From positions 62,001 through 126,000 of IMG/VR virus record IMGVR_UViG_3300027859_000890: a stretch of DNA of 64,000 bases. The stretch is one strand, 5' to 3'. The stretch comes from a virus. Positions within the stretch are counted from its first letter, which is position 1. Every line of letters starts with the position of its first letter. The translations under genes and the position numbers were made by a program. The notes beneath the pieces were generated by a model. The model did not search any database. It was not told where the DNA came from and saw only the letters and a list, made by a program, of their open reading frames with translations. This document shows, piece after piece, positions 14,848-23,799 of the stretch.

Positions 14848-15968
14848 GATATGCAGAGCTAATTGAAGCCAAACAACTTGGTAGAGCATTTAACCATTTA
14901 GAAGATCTAGTATTTTTCTATGGCAGTGCTGGAACAATTGAAGCTCTAGAACATTTGAAAGACTTTGCAACACAAGAAGGCAGCAACAGCATTCGTATGA
15001 AGTGGGATGGCAATCCGCAGATATATTGGGGTAGAGCAGAAAAAGGCGGTCCGCTTGTATTGGCAGGACATAATGCTTGGAGCAAAGGTGCTGCCGCTAC
15101 AAGTGCAGAAGAAGTTGCAGACTTTATTATAAACAAATCAGGTAATCCTAAAACATCAGAAGAAGTTGCTGCTCGTAGAGAATTTGGCAATAAATTTGCA
15201 AGTTTATATGACGACTTTGATAAAGCAACACCAAGTGACTTTGTAGGTTATGTATATGCAGATGGTTTATTTTTGGATCAACCTACACAAGAGAATGGTG
15301 TATATACTTTTTGTCCAAATCCAAAAAGTGAAACTTGCTATCACGTCAAAGCAGACAGCGATTTAGGAAGACAGATTTCACAAGCAAATATAATGGTTGT
15401 TGGACACGCTTATTTTCCAGAGTTTGGTGCAGCAGATGCAACACAGGAACCTATGCAAGATTTTAGTGCGTTTAATGCCAATCCAAATGTTATTGTTTTA
15501 GGACCAGTTTACAATACAAAGCCAGTAAAAGTAAACACATCAGCAATAGATAAAGTAGAATCGTTTGTCAAAACACACGGACCTAAAATAGATGAATTTT
15601 TGGCTAGTGTACCTGGCCTAAGTGATCTAAAAAATATAATTTACACATATGTAAATCAAACAGCAAAAGCAAAACAATTAGACAGCCTAAGTGAACAGCA
15701 TTTCTTCCAATGGTTAGAAAGCAGTAAAGTAAGCGCACCAAAACAGGCCAAAATAGGCGAACTAAACCAACGTACAAAAGCAATAGGTGCTATATTCGAA
15801 CTTGTGAAAATGATACAACGTATGAAAGATCAAATTATTGATCAAGTAGAAGGCGAACAAGGAGACATTTGGGACACTAATGGAGAAGGAAGAGTACGTT
15901 ACGGGGGAATGGATAAACAATTTGGTAATGTTAAATTAGTACCAAGGAAAAGGTGGACACCGTCTTGA
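14844..15968 (+). CDS. DUF6267-like protein with ligase-type KxDG motif
   Basis: A 374-residue protein. RMKWDGNPQIYWG around residues 51-63 resembles motif I (K-x-D-G) of ATP-dependent ligases/nucleotidyltransferases, where the lysine (53) takes the AMP; it fits the phage family DUF6267 from memory. The N-terminus MRYAELIEA looks like a T4 capsid-targeting peptide with an L-x-E cleavage site, so the protein may be packed in the head. Activity is unproven. Coupled to neighbours at both ends. Confidence 0.6.
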   Translation: MRYAELIEAKQLGRAFNHLEDLVFFYGSAGTIEALEHLKDFATQEGSNSIRMKWDGNPQIYWGRAEKGGPLVLAGHNAWSKGAAATSAEEVADFIINKSGNPKTSEEVAARREFGNKFASLYDDFDKATPSDFVGYVYADGLFLDQPTQENGVYTFCPNPKSETCYHVKADSDLGRQISQANIMVVGHAYFPEFGAADATQEPMQDFSAFNANPNVIVLGPVYNTKPVKVNTSAIDKVESFVKTHGPKIDEFLASVPGLSDLKNIIYTYVNQTAKAKQLDSLSEQHFFQWLESSKVSAPKQAKIGELNQRTKAIGAIFELVKMIQRMKDQIIDQVEGEQGDIWDTNGEGRVRYGGMDKQFGNVKLVPRKRWTPS

Positions 15969-16492
15969 GATATAGAGAAATTATAAAAGAAGCAAGCTAT
16001 AATAATTGGGACCATAAGGAAGCAGTTGATTACAGCAAATTTTTGGAACAAACATTTGGTGCTCCTGATGAAATGACTGACGAACAAACAGTTTGGCATA
16101 ACATTGATGGATTCAAACGTGTAGTATGTAGAGATGAATATATCTTACACGGATCACCAGCACCGCATTATGATTTTGTATACAGCTATGTTGATATGGA
16201 AGTGCCAGAAAGTTTATCAGACGAACTAGCAAAGTGCTCAGGTAGTATACTTATTGACCATTTGAAGAATGAAGTAGGCGCACGTTGTGGTAGCCTTACA
16301 GCAAATGCAACAACACTTAATTTTGTTATGGATGTAGTAGCAGGCAGAGCAGAACCAGAAAAAGAAGAATACGAAAAGCGTATACTTGGTATGAAAGACA
16401 AGTTTGAGCGTGGTATGAAATATACATTAGATTGGTGGCCTGATGAAGCAGGAGATGCGGATCCTGAAAATCCGTATTATGCTGAGGAATAA
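15965..16492 (+). CDS. Hypothetical protein with capsid-targeting-like N-terminus
   Basis: 175 residues from a TTG at 15965 that overlaps the previous stop (TTGA); a GTG 12 bases earlier is the alternative. The TTG start gives (M)RYREIIKEA, matching the N-termini of the neighbours at 14844 and 17465. The rest is acidic, with an HYDFVYSYVDMEVPESLSDE stretch and no recognised domain. Confidence 0.55.
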   Translation: MRYREIIKEASYNNWDHKEAVDYSKFLEQTFGAPDEMTDEQTVWHNIDGFKRVVCRDEYILHGSPAPHYDFVYSYVDMEVPESLSDELAKCSGSILIDHLKNEVGARCGSLTANATTLNFVMDVVAGRAEPEKEEYEKRILGMKDKFERGMKYTLDWWPDEAGDADPENPYYAEE

Positions 16493-16494
16493 CA

Positions 16495-17253
16495 ATGCAA
16501 TTGCTTGAGTTGACAAATAAGTTTCAGCACTTGGATCCTAATATGTCTAGAGGATTGTACAGTCGCGGAGACAAAGAGGCAACTAAAGAACTACAAACGT
16601 GGTTGAATGATAACGGATATGATTCAGGCAAAGTAGATGGCATTTATGGTCCAGAAACCACTCAAGCAGTAAGAAACTTTCAAAGCGATGCTGGACTAAA
16701 AGTAGACGGCGATGCTGGTAGAGAAACTATTACTATGATAGTAAAAATTGATACAGGCGTTGAACCATTACCAACAAAAATTCAAAGAGGTGTTGACCCT
16801 GATATCAAAAAACGTGCTAAAATAAGTGCGTGGAAAGCAACAGATGTTGTAAATTTACTTGGACACTATGCACAAAAATATAGATTAAACAAAGATTTTG
16901 TTATGTCAATTGCACAAAAAGAAAGTAATATGGATCCTATGGCAATAGGTGATAAGAATCTTGAACATAAAGCATATGGCATAATGCAAGTACGTAAGCC
17001 AGCAATGGATGAAGTAAATAGTATATACGGTACTGACTATACTGAAGATGACTTAATGGAGTTTAATCCACAAGCAATAGCAGAAGTTGGTGTTGGATAT
17101 CTTGCAGCCGCAAGAGACAAATATGGAGCAAAAACATTTTTTGATGTAGCAGCCACTTACAATGGAGGTCCAGCAGGTCCTCGTAACCAGCGAGCTAGAA
17201 ATTATGCGACGGATGTTTTACAAATAATGCAGGAAAGGTCTAGAAGCAGATGA
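16495..17253 (+). CDS. Peptidoglycan-binding lytic transglycosylase
   Basis: A 252-residue protein with two domains. Residues 23-84 are a PG_binding_1 repeat (LQTWLNDNGYDSGKVDGIYG). Residues 120-245 are an SLT transglycosylase: catalytic Glu143 in AQKESNMDP, then AYGIMQV and the AATYNGG motif. It cleaves the glycan strand with 1,6-anhydro product. Lying among genes with capsid-targeting-like N-termini, it could be a virion enzyme that opens the wall at infection rather than the lysis enzyme, which is at 62385. Starts 2 bases after the previous stop. Confidence 0.8.
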   Translation: MQLLELTNKFQHLDPNMSRGLYSRGDKEATKELQTWLNDNGYDSGKVDGIYGPETTQAVRNFQSDAGLKVDGDAGRETITMIVKIDTGVEPLPTKIQRGVDPDIKKRAKISAWKATDVVNLLGHYAQKYRLNKDFVMSIAQKESNMDPMAIGDKNLEHKAYGIMQVRKPAMDEVNSIYGTDYTEDDLMEFNPQAIAEVGVGYLAAARDKYGAKTFFDVAATYNGGPAGPRNQRARNYATDVLQIMQERSRSR

Positions 17254-17468
17254 ATATAACAGATATGGTAGTATTAGTAATTAGTATGTGGGGACAAACA
17301 GAATTAGGCGAATGGGTATACATTGGCAATCAATATGTAAACCAAGAACCAATGACACTTGCTGAATGCAGTGAATTAATTAGTCCTGACAAATGGGCAA
17401 AGTATCAAGAAAATCAGTTTTACAAAATTGAATTGGCTTGCTATTATGCAGGAGAACCTAAAGAATGA
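17250..17468 (+). CDS. Small hypothetical protein with hydrophobic N-terminus
   Basis: 72 residues; a hydrophobic start (NITDMVVLVISMWG) might be an uncleaved signal or short membrane anchor. Two cysteines (AECSEL, LACYYAGEP) could pair in the periplasm. The type is frequent in marine T4-like phages; function unknown. Overlaps both neighbours by 4 bases. Confidence 0.55.
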   Translation: MNITDMVVLVISMWGQTELGEWVYIGNQYVNQEPMTLAECSELISPDKWAKYQENQFYKIELACYYAGEPKE

Positions 17469-18055
17469 AACTAAGAGAACTTTTCGAAGCGCCAGGCGAA
17501 ACAGTAGGTCTTATATTTGGAAGATTTAATCCGCCACATAAAGGTCACAAGGCAGCTTGGGAAATGGCAGCAAAAGAAACACATTGGTATGTAGGTACTA
17601 ATGCAGGAACAGTTGGTCCTAAAGATCCGCTGCCATCACAAGTAAAAGTTCTTGCAATGGAAACAATTATGCCTGAAGTATCAGAACACATTGTTTTCAG
17701 TCAAAGTTGGCTCACACTTGCAAGTGAGTTATATTCAAAGCATCCTAATGCAACTCTTGTTCTATTTACAGACGAAGCTTGGGTGCCAAAAACAATTGCA
17801 CAATACAATGGTCAAGAAGGTCCACACGGAACCTACAATTTCAAAGATATAGAAACAAAACCTACACCAAGATTAAGCAGTGCAACAGCATTGCGTAAAG
17901 CAGTATTAGACAATAGTCCAGAGGAGTTTGCTGATGCTGCTGGTGTTCCTGCTGATACTATTATTGATGTACCAGGTGAAAACATAACATTCTTTGATAT
18001 GGTTGCAAAGTACTTAGAACCACATAGAGAAAAACTACTTGCAAAAAAGAAGTAG
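17465..18055 (+). CDS. Nucleotidylyltransferase (HxGH family)
   Basis: A 196-residue protein of the cytidylyltransferase/NMNAT fold: GRFNPPHKGH at residues 19-28 carries the HxGH nucleotide-binding motif, and RLSSATALRKA at 137-147 is the ISSTxxR-like second motif. Likely transfers AMP or CMP to a phosphorylated substrate; NMN is one option. The N-terminus MKLRELFEAPG resembles a capsid-targeting peptide (L-F-E then A). A second HxGH protein is encoded at 31337. The 3' end carries the -35 and spacer of the next promoter. Confidence 0.75.
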   Translation: MKLRELFEAPGETVGLIFGRFNPPHKGHKAAWEMAAKETHWYVGTNAGTVGPKDPLPSQVKVLAMETIMPEVSEHIVFSQSWLTLASELYSKHPNATLVLFTDEAWVPKTIAQYNGQEGPHGTYNFKDIETKPTPRLSSATALRKAVLDNSPEEFADAAGVPADTIIDVPGENITFFDMVAKYLEPHREKLLAKKK

Positions 18056-18067
18056 TTGTTATATAAT
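18039..18067 (+). promoter_or_regulatory. Promoter of the radical SAM operon
   Basis: TTGCAA at 18039-18044, a 17-base spacer and a consensus TATAAT at 18062-18067. The ATG of the first gene follows only 5 bases later, so the predicted transcription start is at the start codon (leaderless). No other promoter of this type was seen until 28615. Confidence 0.7.
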
Positions 18068-18072
18068 ACATT

Positions 18073-19233
18073 ATGACTCACGGCTTTTTTCTAGCAAACA
18101 TCAAATCTTACCCCTTCGGACAAACAGCATTAGGCACTGAATTTATAGATCAAGGATTCAGTTTAGAAAATATGTTTGGGCATTTTGATGACTTTACATT
18201 TAGAAACTTTTATAATTTAAACAGAATAGATAAAATTAAGTGCGATACAAATTTTATTATGCTGTCTGTAAATATGCCTGTGACATATAAAATAAAATTA
18301 AGTTTTGACACAATACAAAAAATAAACAATGACACTAACACTTTCTTAGTTATGATAAGCATACTTGAAGGTGAAATGGATTATGCTAAAATACTAAAAG
18401 AACTTTCTAAACAGCGTATTAACAAAGAAAAAGTTATCATAGTAACAAGTTGTTATTCGCATTTAGAAAACCAGTTTGGCTTAAAATTTGTTTATATAGA
18501 TTATTGGGAAAGTTTTACAAGATATCATCAACGTTTTTTACCTAATGCAACAGACAGACGTGCAATTAATTTAGATGCACAAAAAAAGTTTTTGTGTTTG
18601 AATAGAAATCAAAAAGCACACAGGATTTGGTTTTATTTTAATTTATATAGAATGAAAATGCACAAGCAAAGTCATTCAAGTTATCATTTACCTATACTAG
18701 ATATACAAGAATACAATAGGATGGCCAGAAGTAGTTTTGTAATGAAATATATTCCCAGCAGTTTACATCCAGAATATCAACATTTTTTGAATCATACATA
18801 CGAAGGCGCAGTCTTAGATAAATTAAGTTCTGATCCTATTAATTATAATTCAACAATATATGATTATTACAACGATAGTCTGTTTAGTGTTGTTACTGAA
18901 AGTAGTTTTAGACATACTTTTCTCACAGAAAAAACATTCAAAGCAATTGTACACTGCCATCCATTTTATGTAATAGGCAACAAACAACATCATTGGCTAC
19001 TAAGAGAAAACGGTTATCATACATTTGAGGATTTCTTTGGCATAGAAGCAGTAGAAAACTTTGATCAAGCAAGTGCGTTGTTAAGTAACATTAAATACAC
19101 TGATATTAGTGAATATAGAAATAAATTAAATAAGGAAACAGTAGATAAATTATATAGTAACTATGACAACTTTTACAATAGACTCATTAGCTGGTTGGAC
19201 ATAGAAAAAAGATTGTTAAGAGCCACGAGGTAA
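18073..19233 (+). CDS. Glycosyltransferase-like protein heading the radical SAM operon
   Basis: A 386-residue protein. The C-terminal part reads SVVTESSFRHTFLTEKTFKA then HPFYVIGNKQHHWLLRENGY and FEDFFG: the pattern [VT]TE-x(n)-TEKTFK-x(3)-HPF-hydrophobic-G that I associate with GT10-like or related glycosyltransferase C-domains in marine phages and bacteria. The N-terminal half is not recognised. Being first in the operon suggests the radical SAM products are sugars or glycoconjugates, which is inference. Probably leaderless; two bases separate its stop from the consensus -10 logic of the next start only by a TAAATG junction. Confidence 0.5.
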   Translation: MTHGFFLANIKSYPFGQTALGTEFIDQGFSLENMFGHFDDFTFRNFYNLNRIDKIKCDTNFIMLSVNMPVTYKIKLSFDTIQKINNDTNTFLVMISILEGEMDYAKILKELSKQRINKEKVIIVTSCYSHLENQFGLKFVYIDYWESFTRYHQRFLPNATDRRAINLDAQKKFLCLNRNQKAHRIWFYFNLYRMKMHKQSHSSYHLPILDIQEYNRMARSSFVMKYIPSSLHPEYQHFLNHTYEGAVLDKLSSDPINYNSTIYDYYNDSLFSVVTESSFRHTFLTEKTFKAIVHCHPFYVIGNKQHHWLLRENGYHTFEDFFGIEAVENFDQASALLSNIKYTDISEYRNKLNKETVDKLYSNYDNFYNRLISWLDIEKRLLRATR

Positions 19234-20442
19234 ATGTCAGAGTTTAAAGAAAACTTTTGTATGGCGCCTTGGACACATATGAGCGTTTGGCAAACAGGAG
19301 ATGCGTATCCGTGTTGTATATATCATTGGGATATGCCTGTTGATAATATCAATCGCAGTGGACTAAAAGGTGCGTGGAACAGTAAAAAAATGCGTGAACT
19401 TCGTTTACGTATGCTTTCCAATGAGCCAAGCGAAGGTTGTGCTAAATGCACAAACTATGACAAGCAAGGTATTATTAGTTATAGACATAAGTTCAACACT
19501 GAGTATGATCATCACTACAATTTAGTCAAAACAACACAGGAAGATGGCACAGTAGATCAAATGAATTTGGCCTACTTTGATATTAGATTTAGCAACTTGT
19601 GCAATATGAAATGTAGAAGTTGTGGACCGCATTTCAGTAGTAAATGGTCTGAAGATTTAATAGGCAAGCCAGAAATAGTACAAATTAACCACCAAGATAT
19701 GTGGGAAGAAATAGAAGATGTTTTACCTAGCATCGAAGAAGTATACTTTACAGGCGGCGAAAGTTTGTTTATGCCACAGCATTATAGATTGCTAGATATG
19801 CTTATAGAGCGTGGACTCAAACCGAGACTGACATATAACAGCAACGCCACACGCCTAAGTCTTAAAGGCAAACACATAAAAGATTATTGGCAGCACTTTG
19901 ATAATATTTTTTATTGTGTAAGTTTAGACCAAGTAGAACGCAAAGCAGAATACACAAGAGCAGGACAAACTTGGGATACAGTGTTTACAAACTTGTGTTG
20001 GATACGTGATAATTTTGAACACAGTTATGATAAAGGTGTGGTTATACAACCAAACCCAACTATCAGTGCGTTGAATGTTGTTGACTTGCGTCATATTGTA
20101 AATTATCTGTTTGAACACAACATTCCTACTGACTATGATATTAATTTAAGTAATTTGTTGGTTGGTCCAGAATGGATGAGTTGTACAATATTGCCAGAAC
20201 AAATTAAAGCAAAAGCAAAAGAAAATATTGAATTACTCAAGCAAGATATTGATAAAAGAAAAATGTATCCTCAAAGAAGAGAATTTTTGCATAATGGACT
20301 CGACAACATTGTAAACTTTATGTATAATAGTGATGATACACATTTGATACCTGAATTTAGAGTACAGATGCAAAAAATGGATATGAAGCGTGGCGAAAAC
20401 TTTTTAAAGGTTTTTCCTGAACTAAAGGATTTGTATGTCTAG
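19234..20442 (+). CDS. Radical SAM enzyme A (N-terminal twitch type)
   Basis: A 402-residue protein. N-terminal auxiliary-cluster-like block: Cys9 in FCMAPW, Cys27-28, then GCAKC (Cys69, 72). Core cluster CNMKCRSC (Cys123, 127, 130), followed by CGP, and the SAM motif TGGES. The C-terminus ends in VFPEL near the last residues, a tail shared with the next gene. Close paralog of the 20435 product. Cleaves SAM to a 5'-deoxyadenosyl radical; the auxiliary cysteines suggest a second Fe-S cluster that may bind substrate or accept electrons. Confidence 0.9.
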   Translation: MSEFKENFCMAPWTHMSVWQTGDAYPCCIYHWDMPVDNINRSGLKGAWNSKKMRELRLRMLSNEPSEGCAKCTNYDKQGIISYRHKFNTEYDHHYNLVKTTQEDGTVDQMNLAYFDIRFSNLCNMKCRSCGPHFSSKWSEDLIGKPEIVQINHQDMWEEIEDVLPSIEEVYFTGGESLFMPQHYRLLDMLIERGLKPRLTYNSNATRLSLKGKHIKDYWQHFDNIFYCVSLDQVERKAEYTRAGQTWDTVFTNLCWIRDNFEHSYDKGVVIQPNPTISALNVVDLRHIVNYLFEHNIPTDYDINLSNLLVGPEWMSCTILPEQIKAKAKENIELLKQDIDKRKMYPQRREFLHNGLDNIVNFMYNSDDTHLIPEFRVQMQKMDMKRGENFLKVFPELKDLYV

Positions 20443-21643
20443 TGTAAAGGAAAACAAACATTTTTGTATGATGCCTTGGGTACATATGCATCTGTGGCCT
20501 GCTGGCTTTACATATCCTTGCTGTATGAGTGATCCAGATTATCCTATAGGCAACACACAAACACAAACTTTACAAGACGTTTGGAACGGCGATAAAATGC
20601 GTAAAATACGTTTGAATATGTTGTCAGGACAACCAAGTCAAGAATGTAGACGTTGTTATGAACTAGAAGAAAACGGTATGCAAACATTGCGTAACAGCAG
20701 TATCAATAACTTTTCAGAAAAACACTGGCAGAAAGTTATGAACACAGCTGAAGATGGCAGTGCTGGTGATGTAAATATGGCATATATGGATATACGTTTC
20801 AGTAATTTATGTAATTTGAAATGTCGTAGTTGTGGCCCACAGTTCAGCAGTAGCTGGTTTGAAGATCACAAACAAATGTATGGAGAACTTAATCATCCTA
20901 AAATATTACAAGTGCGTAAAGATATGACTAGTTTTATGGACGAACTTGATCCGTTATTAGAAAGTGTTGAACGTGTTTATTGGGCAGGTGGCGAGCCACT
21001 AATTACAAAAGAGCATTATCATATACTTGATAAATGGATTGATATGGGCAAGACAGATGTCAATATGGATTACACAACAAACTTTACACAAATGTATTAC
21101 AAAAAGAAAACAGCATTTGAATATTGGAATAAGTTTGAACACGTAAGAGTAGCAGGTAGTTTAGATGCTAACCACGCACGTGGAGAATATTTACGTAAGA
21201 ATATGATTTGGGATATAGTTGTACAAAACAGACGCACTATGCTAGAGCAGTGTCCACACGTATACTTTGAGATAACCCCCACAGTAAGCGTTTATAACGT
21301 GTTAAACCTACCAGATTTCCACAAAGAATGGATTGAAGAAGGACTATTAGAACCAGGTAACATAAGAATCAATATATTGCTTGATCCAACTTATATGAGA
21401 TTAAGTATATTACCAGAGGAAAAGAAAGATAGAATTAGGAAACGTTACGCAGAACATTTAGATTATTTGAAACAATTTAAGAATATAAATCACGTAAAGA
21501 ATGATTATGAAAGTATTTTAAATTTTATCAATGACGATAGGACTCAAGAAGTTAAAATGTTTTTGTTTAAAACATTCAAAGTAGACAAACTTAGACAAGA
21601 AAATGTGTTTAAGATATTTCCTGAATTAGAAGGTATCGCATAA
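20435..21643 (+). CDS. Radical SAM enzyme B (N-terminal twitch type)
   Basis: 402 residues, the same length as its upstream paralog. Cys11 in FCMMPW, Cys29-30, CRRC (71, 74); core CNLKCRSC (Cys126, 130, 133); SAM motif AGGEP; tail FKIFPEL. The shared length, motifs and tail suggest tandem duplication followed by divergence, probably giving enzymes that act on related substrates. Overlaps the preceding gene by 8 bases and the next by one (TAATG). Confidence 0.9.
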   Translation: MSSVKENKHFCMMPWVHMHLWPAGFTYPCCMSDPDYPIGNTQTQTLQDVWNGDKMRKIRLNMLSGQPSQECRRCYELEENGMQTLRNSSINNFSEKHWQKVMNTAEDGSAGDVNMAYMDIRFSNLCNLKCRSCGPQFSSSWFEDHKQMYGELNHPKILQVRKDMTSFMDELDPLLESVERVYWAGGEPLITKEHYHILDKWIDMGKTDVNMDYTTNFTQMYYKKKTAFEYWNKFEHVRVAGSLDANHARGEYLRKNMIWDIVVQNRRTMLEQCPHVYFEITPTVSVYNVLNLPDFHKEWIEEGLLEPGNIRINILLDPTYMRLSILPEEKKDRIRKRYAEHLDYLKQFKNINHVKNDYESILNFINDDRTQEVKMFLFKTFKVDKLRQENVFKIFPELEGIA

Positions 21644-23799
21644 TGGGATTTTTTGAGTACAAAGATCCGGATAGAGAAAAGCCAGACAAACCTACGTTTA
21701 GCGAAGATAAACACGTTGCGACAATGCAGGTTATACAGCAATACAGCAGACCTGTGCAAAAAGGCTTGCAAGAGCTTACCATTGAGTATGATGTAAATAG
21801 AAAAACAAAAGTATGTTTGTGTTTACTTCCAGAATGGGATCCTAGTTTTCCTCCTTACAATGTAGCAAAGTTAGCAAGTGCAATAAAACGTGCTGGCTAT
21901 GCTTGTAAAAGTTTTGATATAAACGTCGATAGTTACAGCAGATTTTTAAATGAGAAATGGAATATTCCATTTGATCCTTGGAATCCACTACGTGACTGGC
22001 ATTGGTACAAGGATGAATACTACAAAGATATACATCATCATTTGAAACCTATATTGCTTGAATACATTGATGAAATGGAAAAATTTCAACCAGATGTTGT
22101 AGGCTTTAGTTTATACTATTGTAATGAAGAACCTTGTAAGTGGATGGCAACAGAAATAAAAAAACGTATGCCAAATGTAAAAATAATAGTAGGAGGTCCT
22201 GCTACACACGCAAGTTATTACAAAGGCGAAGAAATATATGATTATGTTGTTAACGGTGAAGGCGAACAACCATTACTACTAATGCTTGCCAGTATTGAAG
22301 CAAAAAAGACTATCGAATACAATGAAGATGCTGTAAGTAAAATTGTTAGACAACCTGAGAATCAGCGTTACAATCTAAGCACACTGCCATTGCCTGATTA
22401 CAGTGACTTTGACTTCAGCAAGTATAAATTTCCTAATGGTGCTTTGTGTGAAATATCAAGAGGTTGCATTGCTAAATGTACTTTTTGTGAAGAGACACAT
22501 TTTTGGAAATACAGACAAAGAAATGCATTTAGCACGTTGAATGAAATTGAACATATGTACTATGAACACGGAACAAATGTGTTTTGGTTTATTGATAGTC
22601 TTGTAAATGGTAATCTCAATGAGCTACGTGGCTTTGTTAAAGGTGTAGCAGAAAAAGGTTTGGACATACATTGGACAGGCTATGCACGTTGTGATGGACG
22701 TATGGATGCTGAATATTTTAGAGATTTGAAAGCAGGTGGTTGCGAAGTTCTTAATTATGGTATTGAATCAGGCAGTCAAGTTGTGTTAGACGCAATGGAT
22801 AAAAAAGTAAAAGTAGAAGAAATGGAAGCAAACTTCCGTGATGGCTTTGCTGCTGGTGTTGATGCTATGACTAATTGGATTGTAGGTTTTCCAAACGAAG
22901 GTCCAAAAGAACTAGAAGAAACACTTACATTTTTATGGCGTATACGTAACCAAGGATTGATAGCAGTTAGTCAAGGCACAGGCTTCAGCGTTGGTGTTGA
23001 TACTATTGTAGGACAAAACTTTGAAAAGTTTGAGCTAATGCCTTTTTATTATTACGACCACTGGATAAGAAAAGATCTTACAGCAAGCATTGTACATAAA
23101 CTAATTAAAATGAAAAGTTTTAGTATTTTTACAGACTTCTTACAAACAGATAAAATTTGTAGTTTGCCTACAAGACACAGTTTACGTGAAAAACATTATA
23201 AGATTGAATTCAATGATCCAAATAGATTGAATACTCTTGAGTATGATTTTGAAGAATTCAATTATAATATTATTACGCCAGGACTAGGCAACTTTGCAGA
23301 TAGTCTTGTAAATGAGATATGGCCTTTCTTACGTATACTTTGGAGAACAAAAGGTGGATACAAACTTTGTTTGAAGTTCCGCAAAGAATGGGAATACGAA
23401 GAATGGGGAAACAGAAATGCTGCTCCGTTGGATGCACAATATGATTTTGAAATAGATGATGAAGGAAATTGGACTGCTGACTTTTGGTGGGATTATCAAC
23501 AAGATCCATATGATACTTGGGATGACAAATATTGGATTGAAGATGGCAGAGAAAAAATGAGTGTAGATCCGTGGAGCCCTGTGTGGGCAATTATGGACTT
23601 TACTAGGGATAATGGAAACGCAGTAATACGTGCTAGAAAACTTGCGTGGAAAGGTGACCCAGACAAAAAAGGCAAAGACCCTTACAATGCTTTTGACAAC
23701 GATGTATTTAGACAGCACCAAAAAGAGTTTTTTAGATTTAGGGATACTGATTTGAGTTTCAAGTATGCTTGGCAAGGCAAAGGACATTGGAATGTCTGA
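21643..23799 (+). CDS. Class-B-like (B12-binding domain) radical SAM enzyme
   Basis: A 718-residue protein, the largest enzyme of the operon. Residues 55-230 form a cobalamin-binding-like Rossmann domain (LPEWDPSFPPYNVAKLASAI, then PDVVGFSLYY and KIIVGGPATHA). The radical SAM core follows with CIAKCTFC (Cys275, 279, 282) and YGIESGSQ. The last 250 residues are tryptophan-rich and unrelated to known domains I recall. Class B enzymes often methylate unreactive carbons; cobalamin use is likely but not proved, as the DxHxxG loop is absent (common in this class). Confidence 0.85.
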   Translation: MGFFEYKDPDREKPDKPTFSEDKHVATMQVIQQYSRPVQKGLQELTIEYDVNRKTKVCLCLLPEWDPSFPPYNVAKLASAIKRAGYACKSFDINVDSYSRFLNEKWNIPFDPWNPLRDWHWYKDEYYKDIHHHLKPILLEYIDEMEKFQPDVVGFSLYYCNEEPCKWMATEIKKRMPNVKIIVGGPATHASYYKGEEIYDYVVNGEGEQPLLLMLASIEAKKTIEYNEDAVSKIVRQPENQRYNLSTLPLPDYSDFDFSKYKFPNGALCEISRGCIAKCTFCEETHFWKYRQRNAFSTLNEIEHMYYEHGTNVFWFIDSLVNGNLNELRGFVKGVAEKGLDIHWTGYARCDGRMDAEYFRDLKAGGCEVLNYGIESGSQVVLDAMDKKVKVEEMEANFRDGFAAGVDAMTNWIVGFPNEGPKELEETLTFLWRIRNQGLIAVSQGTGFSVGVDTIVGQNFEKFELMPFYYYDHWIRKDLTASIVHKLIKMKSFSIFTDFLQTDKICSLPTRHSLREKHYKIEFNDPNRLNTLEYDFEEFNYNIITPGLGNFADSLVNEIWPFLRILWRTKGGYKLCLKFRKEWEYEEWGNRNAAPLDAQYDFEIDDEGNWTADFWWDYQQDPYDTWDDKYWIEDGREKMSVDPWSPVWAIMDFTRDNGNAVIRARKLAWKGDPDKKGKDPYNAFDNDVFRQHQKEFFRFRDTDLSFKYAWQGKGHWNV

